Positions 34,586-44,904 are shown, numbered from the stretch's first letter. The stretch: DNA of 62,000 nucleotides from Bolinopsis microptera (GCF_026151205.1 NC_087083.1:3698460-3760459); one strand, 5' to 3'. The notes: a model not told the origin generated them from the sequence alone. Numbers and translations: made by a program.

Positions 34586-37500
34586 TCAGAACTTGAGCTC
34601 ATTTGTGGCAAAATTAAGCTCACACCAATCAAGTGTATCATGCTTGAATTGCAATTCTCGTAAGGCAATTTTCAATATATTCTTAAACCCGTTTGTCGGA
34701 GTATTAAAACTTATCTTACTTGATGTTTGTCGACAGCTGTTCCACATGTAGGATGATTGGTAGATGAATTGTGAGGATGGTTGTGATGTAATGAAATAAT
34801 CCTCTCGTCGTGGTGACCTGTTAAATGATGAGTACAGTGATAATGGTTCCTCTAACTTATTAATTTTGAATAGTTCTAAGAGACAAGTGTACTTGTACAG
34901 ATTGTGGACCGTCAACAACCTGTGGGTTTTAAACAAGGGCTTGGAGTGTTCTTTTTGGTAAAAGTCCACCCCCAGTCTTTGCTTATCAACAGGTCGTGTT
35001 CGGGCACACGTTTTAAACTTCTCTAGGTAAGCTTCTCTATCCCCAAACAGAATTCTTATACACTTTTTCTGTGTTTTAAAGATAGGTTCAAGTCGGTTAT
35101 TGCTAATACCACCCCACACAGATATTCCAAATCCTAAATGTGATTCAAATAGAGTATGATATAAATCCTTATAATACTGCTTTGGGACAATGTGTCGTAT
35201 TCTGCACAGCTTTCCTACTTCGCATTTAAGTTTTGAGTTAAGTGACTGCGTATGTGATTTCCAGTTAAGTTGGTCGTCAATAATAACGCCTAGAAATTTA
35301 GCTTCTTGAACTCTTTTAATAACTACATTATTTAAAGTTAGTATGTTCTCGTCATTTTCTACTTCCTCTTTGGCCCGTGAGGGTTTAAAATGAATAAAAC
35401 AACATTTCTTAATGTTAATATGTAATAAGTTTAGTTTCATATACTTGTACACAAATGATAGAACTTCATTTCCTTTTTCGTATAGTCTTTTGACACATGT
35501 GTCTTCTATAAATATGTTAGTGTCGTCGGCAAATAGTATAAACTTTCCTATAATTGATGAGTTACGGATGTCATTAATATAAATAATAAAAAGTAAGGGA
35601 CCAAGACAGCTCCCCTGCGGCACTCCATAGACTACTGGAAGTTTCTCGGATTCTTCACCTAATACCGAGACATACTGGTATCTGTTCGACAGGTAACTTG
35701 CTATAAGGTTATTTGCATTTCCACGGATTCCATAATTTTCTAACTTATGCAGTAACTTTTCATGTGATATTGTATCAAAGGCTTTACTAAGATCAATAAA
35801 TATTCCAAGAACGTGTTGTTTTTTCTTGAGGCAAGATTCTACGTGGTTCACTGAGTAATTTAGGGCATAACTGGTCGAGTGATTTTTACGGAATCCGTAC
35901 TGGTTTTCATATAAGGAGTTCTGTGAATGAAAGAAGCTGTATAATCTATTGAATATAATCTTTTCAAATATTTTACCAAACACAGCTAGCGTTGATACAG
36001 GTCTATAGTTTTCAAGGAGTTCCTGGTTATCTTTCTTGTAAATGGGACTAATCCTTCCAACTTTAAGGTCATCTGGAAATATGCCATCTTTCATACATTC
36101 GTTATACAGTACAGTGAGTAAAGGAGTAACTATTTTAGAGGACTGCTTAATTACATGAATCGGTATGTCACTTGCCTTGCCATTTTTAAGTTCAGATATG
36201 ATTTTGCTAACCTCGTCTGTTGTGCAGTCATGCATGTAAATGCTGGAAGTGTTTGAAAGCGGTAGATAATCATAGAAACTAGGTATACTGTTTATGTTAA
36301 TTTGTCCAAGATCATTGTAAGCGGTATTTAGGTCAGAGGCTAATGATACAAAATATTTATTGAATTCGTTTGCTATGATCCTTCTATTTGTTATCTTAAC
36401 GTTGTCTATGGTGAACAGCGGCTTTATTTCACGCCGCCGTTTACCTCTTATACGATTTATTAGTTCCCAGGTCTTTTTACTATCACCGCTATTTTCAGCA
36501 AATTTACCAGAGAAGTATTCTGTTTTCACAGTTTGACGTGTTTTCTTTAGGACTTTTCTGTATTCTTTGTAGATAAGGTAGCGACTACGTTTTAGTGAGC
36601 ATTCAGGGCACTGGCAAATGCCGCCCTTGTTATCAGTTTCCCCGAGTTTACATTTTCTATTTCTTATCTCAACCCAATTTTCGTACAGTTTATGCTGATT
36701 ATTAATTGAGCAAATGAGACCGGGAGTTATCCAAGGGTTAACCTGAACAGTTCTCTTAGAGGTTTTCGGGGTCTCTAATTTAAACGATTTTTCGACGCAG
36801 TTTTTGTAAGTGTCATGGAATTCAGTAAAGTTATGGATTGTTTTAGTTTTAAGCTCATCTTCAAGATCCACTAGGAAGCCGTTAACATTTGATTGACAGA
36901 AGTCGTAATATTGTTTAAAAGAAGTTTTTTCAGAGTTGACTTCAACATTCCAGTTAAATGTGTTAAAAATAGGTGAGTGATGAGTTATTCGTTCTTTTAG
37001 GGTGCCTGAAGTAATCACATTCTCAATATCGTTAGTAATAATGTTATCTATGCAGGATGCTTTACAGCCTGGTTTTTCGTGGGTAACAATAGATATTAAC
37101 GGACAAAATCCTTTACTGAATAATATTTCTTCATATTTTTGAACATTTTTGTTATCTTTATCATGAAGATCGATATTAAAGTCTCCAGCTAGATAACTAA
37201 ACTTCGGCATGTGATCAAGAAGGTTAGAAAGTTCAACTAGAGCTTGGGAAATACAGCCACTTGGTGGACGATACAAAACACCTACATTAACAGGTTGATC
37301 TTCGTTACTTAATGATAAGACAAGTATTTCTAGATGTTCTGTGACTTGTGATATATTCTCAATTACAGTAGCATTTAATTTATCGTCAACATAAAGGGCT
37401 ACTCCAGTGCCCTTTTGTTTGTTAGGTGCTGTGTCCTGATAGTAACTATTATAACCGTCGAGCTGAAATAGATTGCTTAATTCTTTTCCAGTGTTGGTTT
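34586..37500 (-). CDS. E2 ORF2, 3' part: endonuclease and reverse transcriptase
   Basis: About 970 codons continuing the ORF2 that begins at 42,721. Endonuclease signatures are GVALYVDD, GVLYRPPSG, AGDFNIDLH, CIDNIITND and HHSPIF. A Cys-rich linker (CQCPECSLKRSRY) precedes the polymerase. Reverse transcriptase signatures are NYRPVSTLAVFGKI, QYGFRKNHSTS, FIDLSKAFDTISH, GVPQGSCLGPLLF and FADDTNIF. The C-terminal region carries FGISVWGG, CIRILFGD and TCARTRP. The ATG at 37,519 lies inside the gypsy LTR and is not a real start; the LINE part begins at the target duplication (37,496-37,500). It enables target-primed reverse transcription of the element. The gene is broken by the insertion and is otherwise free of stops. 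Confidence 0.93.
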
Positions 37501-37617
37501 TGTTATATATATTGAACATTGATTGCTATCATAATTTGTTATTAACGATTTGTTCTTCCCTAGCCTCTATGATTACGTGTTAACAACTTGTTTTATTTCT
37601 ACGCTCACGCTACAACA
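37501..37617 (+). repeat. 5' LTR of the gypsy element
   Basis: 117 bp, TG...CA ends, identical to 42,161-42,277. It is very short for a Ty3/gypsy LTR. No canonical TATA box followed by AATAAA is apparent, although TATATAT occurs near its start. Confidence 0.95.
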
Positions 37618-37697
37618 AATGGCGACGAGGACAAAAGAGCCACTAACCGTCAAATGCTGTCAAAAAAGCTGGTTTGAAAGACAGGGAGGCTCAATTC

Positions 37698-40600
37698 ATG
37701 AATAGCACGTTATCACCGGGAGAGTCATCGAGATCAGTGAACTTTGTGAAACCAACATTCAAAAGAACAATGAAAAACCTCTATGGGAAGAAGGGGGAAA
37801 GTTCAGGTGGTTCGGGTGGAAAGCAGAAAAGTGGAATGCAAAAGGGACTTAAATGTAGACGGTGCGGACTTCGTGGACATATTGGTGAAAATTGTCAAGT
37901 CCGGTGTCATATCTGCAAACGTATTGGACACATCTCCAAGAATTGCAAGCAAAACAGCATTGTTCACAACATTGAACAAGGAGAGTCGAGTTCGGAGAGT
38001 TATGAGTTCGGTATGGATGAGAATTGTGAAAATGCCTTGGACAATGAGCTTTACCCCGAGTATGATCATGACAATGAGTGTAATTCAGTTGAGATTGAAA
38101 AAGGTAATGCTAATTATAATACATGTTCTTATCTGTGTGCTGATTTCTCTAAACTTACTCATTTAACTGATTCGAAATCTTCAAATATGTATGTGAGGGA
38201 TAAGGTGTTTAATGCCTTTGATTTTAGTTATCTTGTTTGTGATCCCGATTCCACTATTACCACTGATAAGTCTGACTTAAGTTTAGTTTCTGATAATGTG
38301 TTTCCGAATGTCAATATGATTGAGTTAAGCAAACCGTATGTAGAAGTAGAAATCAACGGTAAACTTCTGTCTATGGAGTTCGATTCAGGGTCTGCAGTGT
38401 CTGTTGTGAGCAAACGTACATTATTATCTTGTGGCTTGGCCAATTTAACACTTACACCCAGCAGGCAAACATTACGGGTTGCAAACGGACAAATCAAAAC
38501 AGTTGACGGCTGTGCTGTAGTTAATGTAGAGTTGAACGGTGAAAAAGCTCATGGAATGCAGCTCTATGTAGCAGAGGACTTCCCCAGTTTGTTTGGAAGA
38601 CCGTGGATTGTAAAGTTCTGTGGACAGAATTGGCTAGAGAAGCTGCTCAGCACAAAGTTAGTACATAATGTAGCCCCAGACAAATCCCAGCAGGTGTCAG
38701 TGAGCTGTGAAAGCTGCTCTGGGAGTGGTGTCGATAAGGGTGACATGCTAACCGATGGTGCGACCGTGAAAAACAGGTGGAAATGTGAAAACACCTGTAC
38801 TCGGGTTGATCAATGTCGTAGTATCGCTCAGTTAAAACAGAGCGAGGTGTTTAAATCGGGTTTAGGACTAGTTAAGGGTGTACAGGCAAGTTTGGTCCTG
38901 AAGGACAACTCCAAACCTATTATGATGAAAGCCCGTAGTCTACCCTATGCCTTGAGAAACAAGGTTGAAAGTGAGTTAAATGATATGGTTGAAGCGAAGA
39001 TTCTAACCAAAGTCGAAGACAGTCCATGGGGGACACCCATAGTGCCTGTGAAGAAGGATGGAGGGCAGTCAGTGCGCATTTGTGGGGATTATAAATCGAC
39101 CCTGAACAAATGTATCAGCACCCGACAATACCCTCTACCTACCGTGGAGGAATGTCTGAATGCTGTGCAGGGGGGACAAACGTTCTCTAAGATTGACATC
39201 AAAAAGGCTTATAATAACCTGTTGATAAGAAATGAGGACCGTGTCTTGACCACCCTGAATACGCACAAAGGGTTGTATCAATGGAATCGCTTGCCGGATG
39301 GCATCAACAGTGCATCGGCTATATTCCAGTCATGTATGGATGACACTCTGTGGGGTGTGCCTATGACGTGCTGCAGAATTGACGATATATTAGTTTCTGG
39401 TCGAAATGAGAGTGACCATCTGATCAACCTCAATAATGTCAGAAGTAGGTTGGAGCAGCGAGGTTTTAAATGTAAAACCGAAAAAACTTCTTTCATGCAA
39501 AAAGAAGTTGTCTATCTGGGTCATGTGGTGTCTGCTGAAGGGATCAAACCCGTGAAAAGCAAGGTCGAGAGTATGCTGATGGCTCCAGAACCTAGGAATG
39601 TGGACGAACTGATTAGTTTTTTGGGGGCTGTGAATTATTACAGGCGCTATTTGCCCAACTTGTCGTCTGTGATTGCTCCAATTGAAAGGCTGAGAGCTAA
39701 GAATGTAAAGTGGGTGTGGACAAATACCGAAAAGACAGCGTTTAAAATATTGAAAAATCTGCTGGCTTCTAACCGTGTATTGACCTTTTACAATCCCAAG
39801 CTTCCTCTTAAACTGGACACTGATGCTTCAATCGGTGGCATTGGCGCAGTGTTGTCTCACATTATGCTGAATGGGGATGAGCGCCCCATTGAGTTCATCT
39901 CCCGGACCCTGTCACCGGCCGAGAGGAATTACGCTCAAGTGGACAAAGAGGCCCTGGCCATAGTGTGGGCCATAAAGCGCCTACATATTTACTTGTATAT
40001 GAGACAGTTTACCTTGGTGACAGATCATCGTGCGCTGGTTCGTATATTTGGCGATAAGCCAATTCCAGAGATGACTGCCGGTAGGTTAACTAGGTGGGCT
40101 TTATTCCTTATGAATTACCAGTATGACATTCAATATCGTAATACCAAGGATCATGCTAACGCTGATATGTTATCCAGGCTGCCAAAATCGGTAACACACC
40201 CTGTGAGGGAGAGAGACGAGTTTGGTGATATGTTCGCACTGACTATGAGCGAGACTTTACTCAATGCTGAGTTAGTGGCGAACGACACTCGTAAGGACCC
40301 GATTCTGAGCAGAGTTTTGGAATACACTCTGAATGGTTGGCCGAAGAATCTGAAATGTGACGGTGATCTCAAAGCTTTCTGGACTAGAAGAGACGAGTTG
40401 AGCCATGAACTTGGATGTTTAACTTGGGGAGCCCGTGTCGTGATTCCCGCTAAACTGAGAAGCACTGTAATGGATATTCTGCACGCCACTCACATTGGAG
40501 TAACAGGTATGAAATCCTTGGCCAGATCTTACGTTTACTGGCCACGTCTTGACACACAAATCGAGGATACTGCTCGGACGTGTGAGACATGCGCCAAGTA

Positions 40601-41693
40601 TGGTAAGAACATGACTAAAGTCGTTGACCACCCCTGGGCTAAATCCAGTGCACCTTTCCAAAGAGTACACGCGGACTTTGCGGGCCCATTCCTGGGCAGC
40701 ATGTGGCTATTATTAGTAGACTCTTACAGCAAGTGGCCTGAAGTTGTTCAAATGAACACAAATACAACATCTAGTGCTACAATACGTGCTTTTAGATCCA
40801 TATTCTCTCGTACAGGTATTCCAATCTGTCTGGTAACGGATAACGGACCACAGTTCGTGTCGGATGAAACTGAGGGATATCTGAAATCCTGTGGTATAAA
40901 GCACGTGACTGTTCCGACGTATTCTCCCAAATCAAACGGAATCTGCGAACGACTTGTTCAGTCGTTTAAATCCGCCCTGAAAAAGATGTCTGTAACCAGT
41001 AAGGACGTGTGCAAGAATCTGAACGATTTTCTGCTAACTTACCGCAACACACCCCATTCGTCTACTGGTCAAACACCAGCTGTGTTAGCGTTCAACAGAA
41101 CTCTGCGATCTAAACTACACCAAATCAAACCAACCGATCGGATGAGGGAGCAGGAATTGCAATCTGAGAAACTGCAAGTTGCAATTAACGAACACCCCAG
41201 AACTCGAGAGTTCCGGGAAAATCAGCTCATTTTCGCCAAAATGGACGACAAAAGCCACTGGGAACAAGCTAGAGTAATCAAAAGACTCGGTGATAATTCG
41301 AACAATTACGTGGTCCAACACGCTGACGCAATAAAACCGCAAAAAACGCTGTTAACCAGAGAGATAGCTCGCTCTGACATTAAGTTCCAGAAGCTGCATG
41401 AAACAAGGGAAAGACGGAGAATGAATGCACTAAACCTAGGAGTTCCGAACGGCAACAGACTTGAGGCTGTGGCGAAACCAGCGTCCCCAGTCAAGGATAC
41501 CTCACCGGCTAAAGTGACTGAGCGTCCTCAACCGAAAGTTGCTTCCCCCCTGAAAACCAACGACAAGCAAGTCCGGGTGTCTGAGTTGTCCAAACCTACA
41601 GCTACAGGTGGTGCACCCTTACCTGAACCGCGTTTGAGACCAACCAGAAGTGCTAAGAGTGATGCTATCACTAAAATGAAAACCATGAGTTAG
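37698..41693 (+). CDS. Ty3/gypsy Gag(NC)-Pol polyprotein
   Basis: The frame is open from 37,647; the first ATG is at 37,698 (MNSTLSPGESS) and the frame ends at 41,693. Two CCHC knuckles lie near the N-terminus (CRRCGLRGHIGENC and CHICKRIGHISKNC). The aspartic protease has FDSGSAVSVVS. The reverse transcriptase has GDYKSTLN, KIDIKKAYNN and LPDGINSASAIFQ, but its catalytic box is CRIDDILVSG, where Y/F-x-DD is usual; Arg in that place and D for F in LPFG are odd and may mean reduced activity. RNase H has TDASIGGIG and TDHRALV. Integrase has the H-H-C-C finger (HATHIGVTG...CETC) and DDE residues in HADFAG, TDNGPQF and SNGICERLVQ. The capsid part of Gag is absent, so particles would need Gag in trans. 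Confidence 0.95.
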   Translation: MNSTLSPGESSRSVNFVKPTFKRTMKNLYGKKGESSGGSGGKQKSGMQKGLKCRRCGLRGHIGENCQVRCHICKRIGHISKNCKQNSIVHNIEQGESSSESYEFGMDENCENALDNELYPEYDHDNECNSVEIEKGNANYNTCSYLCADFSKLTHLTDSKSSNMYVRDKVFNAFDFSYLVCDPDSTITTDKSDLSLVSDNVFPNVNMIELSKPYVEVEINGKLLSMEFDSGSAVSVVSKRTLLSCGLANLTLTPSRQTLRVANGQIKTVDGCAVVNVELNGEKAHGMQLYVAEDFPSLFGRPWIVKFCGQNWLEKLLSTKLVHNVAPDKSQQVSVSCESCSGSGVDKGDMLTDGATVKNRWKCENTCTRVDQCRSIAQLKQSEVFKSGLGLVKGVQASLVLKDNSKPIMMKARSLPYALRNKVESELNDMVEAKILTKVEDSPWGTPIVPVKKDGGQSVRICGDYKSTLNKCISTRQYPLPTVEECLNAVQGGQTFSKIDIKKAYNNLLIRNEDRVLTTLNTHKGLYQWNRLPDGINSASAIFQSCMDDTLWGVPMTCCRIDDILVSGRNESDHLINLNNVRSRLEQRGFKCKTEKTSFMQKEVVYLGHVVSAEGIKPVKSKVESMLMAPEPRNVDELISFLGAVNYYRRYLPNLSSVIAPIERLRAKNVKWVWTNTEKTAFKILKNLLASNRVLTFYNPKLPLKLDTDASIGGIGAVLSHIMLNGDERPIEFISRTLSPAERNYAQVDKEALAIVWAIKRLHIYLYMRQFTLVTDHRALVRIFGDKPIPEMTAGRLTRWALFLMNYQYDIQYRNTKDHANADMLSRLPKSVTHPVRERDEFGDMFALTMSETLLNAELVANDTRKDPILSRVLEYTLNGWPKNLKCDGDLKAFWTRRDELSHELGCLTWGARVVIPAKLRSTVMDILHATHIGVTGMKSLARSYVYWPRLDTQIEDTARTCETCAKYGKNMTKVVDHPWAKSSAPFQRVHADFAGPFLGSMWLLLVDSYSKWPEVVQMNTNTTSSATIRAFRSIFSRTGIPICLVTDNGPQFVSDETEGYLKSCGIKHVTVPTYSPKSNGICERLVQSFKSALKKMSVTSKDVCKNLNDFLLTYRNTPHSSTGQTPAVLAFNRTLRSKLHQIKPTDRMREQELQSEKLQVAINEHPRTREFRENQLIFAKMDDKSHWEQARVIKRLGDNSNNYVVQHADAIKPQKTLLTREIARSDIKFQKLHETRERRRMNALNLGVPNGNRLEAVAKPASPVKDTSPAKVTERPQPKVASPLKTNDKQVRVSELSKPTATGGAPLPEPRLRPTRSAKSDAITKMKTMS

Positions 41694-42160
41694 AATGAGT
41701 AATCACGAACTGAAATCATTGTAAACCCGTATGTTGTAATATTTGTCAAACCGCTGTTTTTATCACATTTTTAGAGTCACTCATTATTTTAAATTTTACA
41801 GATTTCCTGATTTAACTTATATGTATTTTAATAATTCGACAGAGAACGTGGCTAATCCAATTTTATGGAAATATGAGTTACAAGTTTTTAACGTTTAAGA
41901 AGCAAAATGTTGCTAATTTTGTCCCGACCTGTGGGGAGAAAGTATTTTTTATGTCTGTTTTCTGACAGTTAAAGTTAAAGACCAGTTTGGTCACAAAAGC
42001 TGTTCCACATGTATGGAACGCGCGGCGACGTTAAGCTAGTCAGCGCTAAAAAGTGACAGTCCTCCTGACCTCAATTTTGCGCGCGCGCCTAGCTCCTCGT
42101 GTTAAACGCGAGCGCAGCTAGTTGTATCGGCCGACTAGCTATAACTTGCCGAAGGGAGAT
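41694..42160 (+). other. 3' untranslated part of the gypsy element with polypurine tract
   Basis: Non-coding. It ends with the purine run GAAGGGAGAT just before the right LTR, in the position of the plus-strand primer. A GC-rich stretch with alternating GCGC lies near 42,075-42,090. No further gene such as env is present. Confidence 0.75.
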
Positions 42161-42277
42161 TGTTATATATATTGAACATTGATTGCTATCATAATTTGTT
42201 ATTAACGATTTGTTCTTCCCTAGCCTCTATGATTACGTGTTAACAACTTGTTTTATTTCTACGCTCACGCTACAACA
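42161..42277 (+). repeat. 3' LTR of the gypsy element
   Basis: Identical to 37,501-37,617 over its full 117 bp. It is followed directly by the second GGTTT target copy, after which E2 ORF2 coding sequence resumes. Confidence 0.95.
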
Positions 42278-42282
42278 GGTTT

Positions 42283-42721
42283 CAGCTAGGGCTATTACGG
42301 AGAATTTTGTTTTGTACCTACAGGTTTCAATGGCAAGGTTGTCAAAATTTGATTTATTTCCATCAATATTTTGAAAGAGAATAGATGATTGTTTCTTTAC
42401 TTGGTTGCAGAGAATATTTGTAAGGTCAGATGCAGTGTATGAGTTACAATCATTTAAAGTATTTGAGATTTTGGTTGTGTATTCGTCTAGGTTGTTGTCG
42501 TCGTCGTCATTGTCAGTGAGTAGTTTAAATGGGTTGTATTTAACCTTGTCTAAATGGATACAACGAGTACAGTAAAACTCATTAGATTGGCTATTTGGAT
42601 TTGATTTGCGATAGCATTTATGGTGCATTATGCAGTCACAGTGAAAACATTCAACTATTGTTTGGCCGATGACTATGTTCTTAGAACAGACAGGACATAC
42701 CTCCTTAATGAGGGGAGTCAT
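42283..42721 (-). CDS. E2 ORF2, 5' part: PHD finger and start of the endonuclease
   Basis: It begins at the ATG at 42,721, which overlaps the ORF1 stop as ATGA. A C4HC3 PHD-type zinc finger covers residues 9-54 (C9, C12, C25, C28, H33, C36, C51, C54). It is followed by YNPFKLL, an Asp/Asn-rich acidic stretch, and the endonuclease N-terminus (SILFQNIDGNKSNFD, FSVIALAET). It breaks at the gypsy target site, after which the frame runs into the LTR. The homologous region of E3 shows the same architecture without interruption. PHD fingers commonly read histone-tail methylation, so a chromatin-targeting role is plausible but inferred. Confidence 0.9.
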
Positions 42722-44904
42722 GGTTGGTAACCATCCACGTGACCCTGACTAGCAGCAGCAGGAACAACAGGACCAGTTTCTCTTCCAGCAGTCGCATCCC
42801 TGTAGGATCTATCGTCTACCCTTGTGGACCTCCTCTTCCTTTTGTCGATACCACCGTTAATCCTGAGAAGAACAGTGTTACGAATAAATTGACCTAACTT
42901 TGCTAGTCCCCTCCAGTTGAGGTGAAGGAAGTCCGGTTTTTGGTATTTGTTGAGGTCGCGAGAGAGAGAGCGGTCAAGGAGACCATCCCTATCACAGAAC
43001 TCATCAAATCCATCCACATAACTGACACCAAAATTGGACGGGAGCAGCCTACATCGAATCAAACTGTTAAAGTATATAAGCTTTCTATTTAAATCAGCAC
43101 GTTTAGAAGGAATTGTTGGACAAACATATACATGCACACCCGGATTAATAGATTGAATCTGGGCAATTTTTGAAACTAGATGGTTGTAGATTATATCAAT
43201 ATCGTTTTGGCTTTTTACATCTGTTTGTTTCAGGTCATTAACCCCACACAATATAACACAGTTTCTATAGCCACAGGACACATAAGGATCAATGCTATCG
43301 ACAGTTGGGGCAAAGAATCGTTTTCCAGGAAGCCATTTGCCGAATGACTTGGCAGGATCAGAACCGAATTTCAGTCCGCCGGTGTTCGAGTCCCCAATGA
43401 TACATGTAGCGTTTCTATTCAGGGAGCTGACTGATCTCAATGTTATACTGTAGCGCAGCCCAGTTATCTCGCCTGCATCGATACGATGGTGGAACAGTGC
43501 TTGGCTACGACGAGTCATTACATATAATGATCCTGGGCCACATAGTTGCTTGTGCTCATCAATACCTGTACTAGCATCAGAGAAAGAAACATGACATGCA
43601 GTACCAAGAGAGACTGTAAAGATACTTGATTCCGGGTGGATAGAAGGCTCGTTATCAGAGTGTCTAGGCAAGGTGCTGCTTGTGCCGTCAAACCGATTCA
43701 CCAAACAGCTGTTAACCTGAGGTTGGTCACCTGAACAAAACTCACTGTTGATTCTGTCGATGAGTTTTCTCAAGGGTGGTGGTATTGCCTTTGGTGTCTT
43801 GGACGACTTAGATCCAGGATAATCGTACCGTTCCCCATATGATAGGCAGGAGCGTTCGTTTTCAATTTTGAAGTCTGTGCTGCTCAAATCAAATAGGTCA
43901 ACTAGTTCTTCCGCAGTCTTCTGATCTATAAAATCGTTTTTGAACAGTTCCACAGGTTTCTGCTCATGATGAGGTGGCTGCAAAAGGACAGGTGGTGCTG
44001 GAGGACGAGGATGCTGTGCAGGAGGTAGGTTGGGAGGAATGCAAGGACCAGGGTTATGCAATGGCTGTATAGAACTTATAGACTGTTTTAGTTCAGCAAT
44101 GCCTGCAGCTACAGTGGGCTCATTTGCAGAAAGTGCGGTGAGTTGTTCTGAGATGCTCTTCAGAAACTGCTCAGATGAGTCTGTAGATGGGGATGATTCA
44201 GGGGAAGGTCTAGATGCTAAAAGTTTAAGGTCCCTCTGTAGTTCAGCAATGTTGGTATTTATTGATTCTAATGATTTGTCATGGAGCTTTATTTCATTAT
44301 TTAGGCCATTAAGGGAGTTCTCTTTAAGAAGCAGGTGTTGAAGGTGAATGTCGAACTGGGAGAGAGTGTCAAGGTTCCTAGAGAACTGTTCGAAGTCAAA
44401 TTTTTCAAGAGCTGAGCCTGCTGAGCTTGCTGATGCCACAAGTGCACTGACAGTTTCAAGATTCTTAACAGCTGTAGATGCTTCAAAATCTGAGTTGGCC
44501 TGTTGCAAAGCCCTTGTGTTCCTGCAGCTGTAACAAAATTCGTCTCTCTGTTTCTTCAGTGTTGATACTGGTGCCACGAAGCAGTATGGGCACAGCCATT
44601 CTACCATGGAGTTGATAGCTGACCTCGTTATACCTTTCATAGACAGGCAGTCCACATGCCACTCTTGATGACACTTAGAACAGTCAATGAGGTAAACTTT
44701 ACCGTTAAAAGAGCGTTGACATGGACATTTCTTCTTGTCCCTATGTTTCCTGTTTACCTGATCTTCATTGTCCACTGTAGATTCGGCTAAAATGTTGCGA
44801 GACAAGCTATTAGATGTTTTAGGAGTACCTGAAGTCTTCCTAGAATTTGACGCCATTTTCAAATCAAATGTAAGTAATACTGACCAAATAGTTATGTTAT
44901 CCAT
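42718..44904 (-). CDS. E2 ORF1: PHD finger, coiled coil, AlkB-like oxygenase, SGNH esterase
   Basis: 728 residues from the ATG at 44,904; the second ATG (residue 17, MASNSRKTSG) is an equally good start. Residues 60-108 are a PHD finger (C60, C62, C75, C78, H83, C86, C105, C108). Residues ~170-285 are predicted coiled coil, followed by a Pro-rich linker. Residues ~345-492 are AlkB-like: LVNRFDG, RHSD (H415, D417), FTVSLGT, GPGSLYVM, a distal His (H472/H473) and RYSITLR (R484, R490). Residues ~498-682 are a complete SGNH hydrolase: IIGDSNTGG (S506), CGVND (N556) and D658-x-x-H661. PHD plus esterase matches known CR1 ORF1; the oxygenase between them is the novelty. The Arg/Lys-rich tail may bind nucleic acid. 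The stop overlaps the ORF2 start (ATGA). Confidence 0.9.
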   Translation of the reverse strand: MDNITIWSVLLTFDLKMASNSRKTSGTPKTSNSLSRNILAESTVDNEDQVNRKHRDKKKCPCQRSFNGKVYLIDCSKCHQEWHVDCLSMKGITRSAINSMVEWLCPYCFVAPVSTLKKQRDEFCYSCRNTRALQQANSDFEASTAVKNLETVSALVASASSAGSALEKFDFEQFSRNLDTLSQFDIHLQHLLLKENSLNGLNNEIKLHDKSLESINTNIAELQRDLKLLASRPSPESSPSTDSSEQFLKSISEQLTALSANEPTVAAGIAELKQSISSIQPLHNPGPCIPPNLPPAQHPRPPAPPVLLQPPHHEQKPVELFKNDFIDQKTAEELVDLFDLSSTDFKIENERSCLSYGERYDYPGSKSSKTPKAIPPPLRKLIDRINSEFCSGDQPQVNSCLVNRFDGTSSTLPRHSDNEPSIHPESSIFTVSLGTACHVSFSDASTGIDEHKQLCGPGSLYVMTRRSQALFHHRIDAGEITGLRYSITLRSVSSLNRNATCIIGDSNTGGLKFGSDPAKSFGKWLPGKRFFAPTVDSIDPYVSCGYRNCVILCGVNDLKQTDVKSQNDIDIIYNHLVSKIAQIQSINPGVHVYVCPTIPSKRADLNRKLIYFNSLIRCRLLPSNFGVSYVDGFDEFCDRDGLLDRSLSRDLNKYQKPDFLHLNWRGLAKLGQFIRNTVLLRINGGIDKRKRRSTRVDDRSYRDATAGRETGPVVPAAASQGHVDGYQP

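Larger units (their letters stand above)
37496..42282 (+). mobile_element. Ty3/gypsy LTR retrotransposon, gag capsid missing, 117-bp identical LTRs
   Basis: The element spans 37,501-42,277 and is flanked by 5-bp target copies GGTTT (37,496-37,500 and 42,278-42,282). Its LTRs begin TGTTATATAT, end CTACAACA and are identical over 117 bp, which implies a young insertion. A primer-binding-like TGGCGACGAGG follows the left LTR at 37,620, and a purine tract GAAGGGAGA precedes the right LTR. The domain order protease, reverse transcriptase, RNase H, integrase is Ty3/gypsy. Only about 55 bases separate the PBS from the zinc-knuckle end of Gag. It sits in the opposite orientation inside ORF2 of LINE E2. 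Confidence 0.95.
33540..44904 (-). mobile_element. CR1-like LINE E2, split by a Ty3/gypsy insertion
   Basis: In minus orientation: ORF1 (42,718-44,904), ORF2 start (42,283-42,721), the inserted LTR element (37,501-42,277), the rest of ORF2 (34,586-37,500), and a 3' UTR of at least 1 kb. The UTR contains a motif shared with E3 (33,550-33,607). ORF2 resumes in frame on the far side of the gypsy element when one 5-bp target copy is counted, so the LINE was coding-intact when hit. The outer limits are approximate. The proteins are close relatives of E3's but clearly a distinct copy or subfamily. Confidence 0.8.

Noticed and set aside
37501-37519. ATG at 37,519 as the start of a separate LINE protein
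   Set aside because: It lies in the gypsy LTR. The LINE frame is a continuation of the ORF2 that starts at 42,721.
38228-41494. Several minus-strand frames of 60-110 codons
   Set aside because: They are antisense shadows of the gypsy polyprotein.
34735-42020. A 16-base identity AGCTGTTCCACATGTA between E2 ORF2 and the gypsy 3' UTR (near 42,000)
   Set aside because: Short and isolated; probably chance, or at most a trace of template switching that cannot be supported here.
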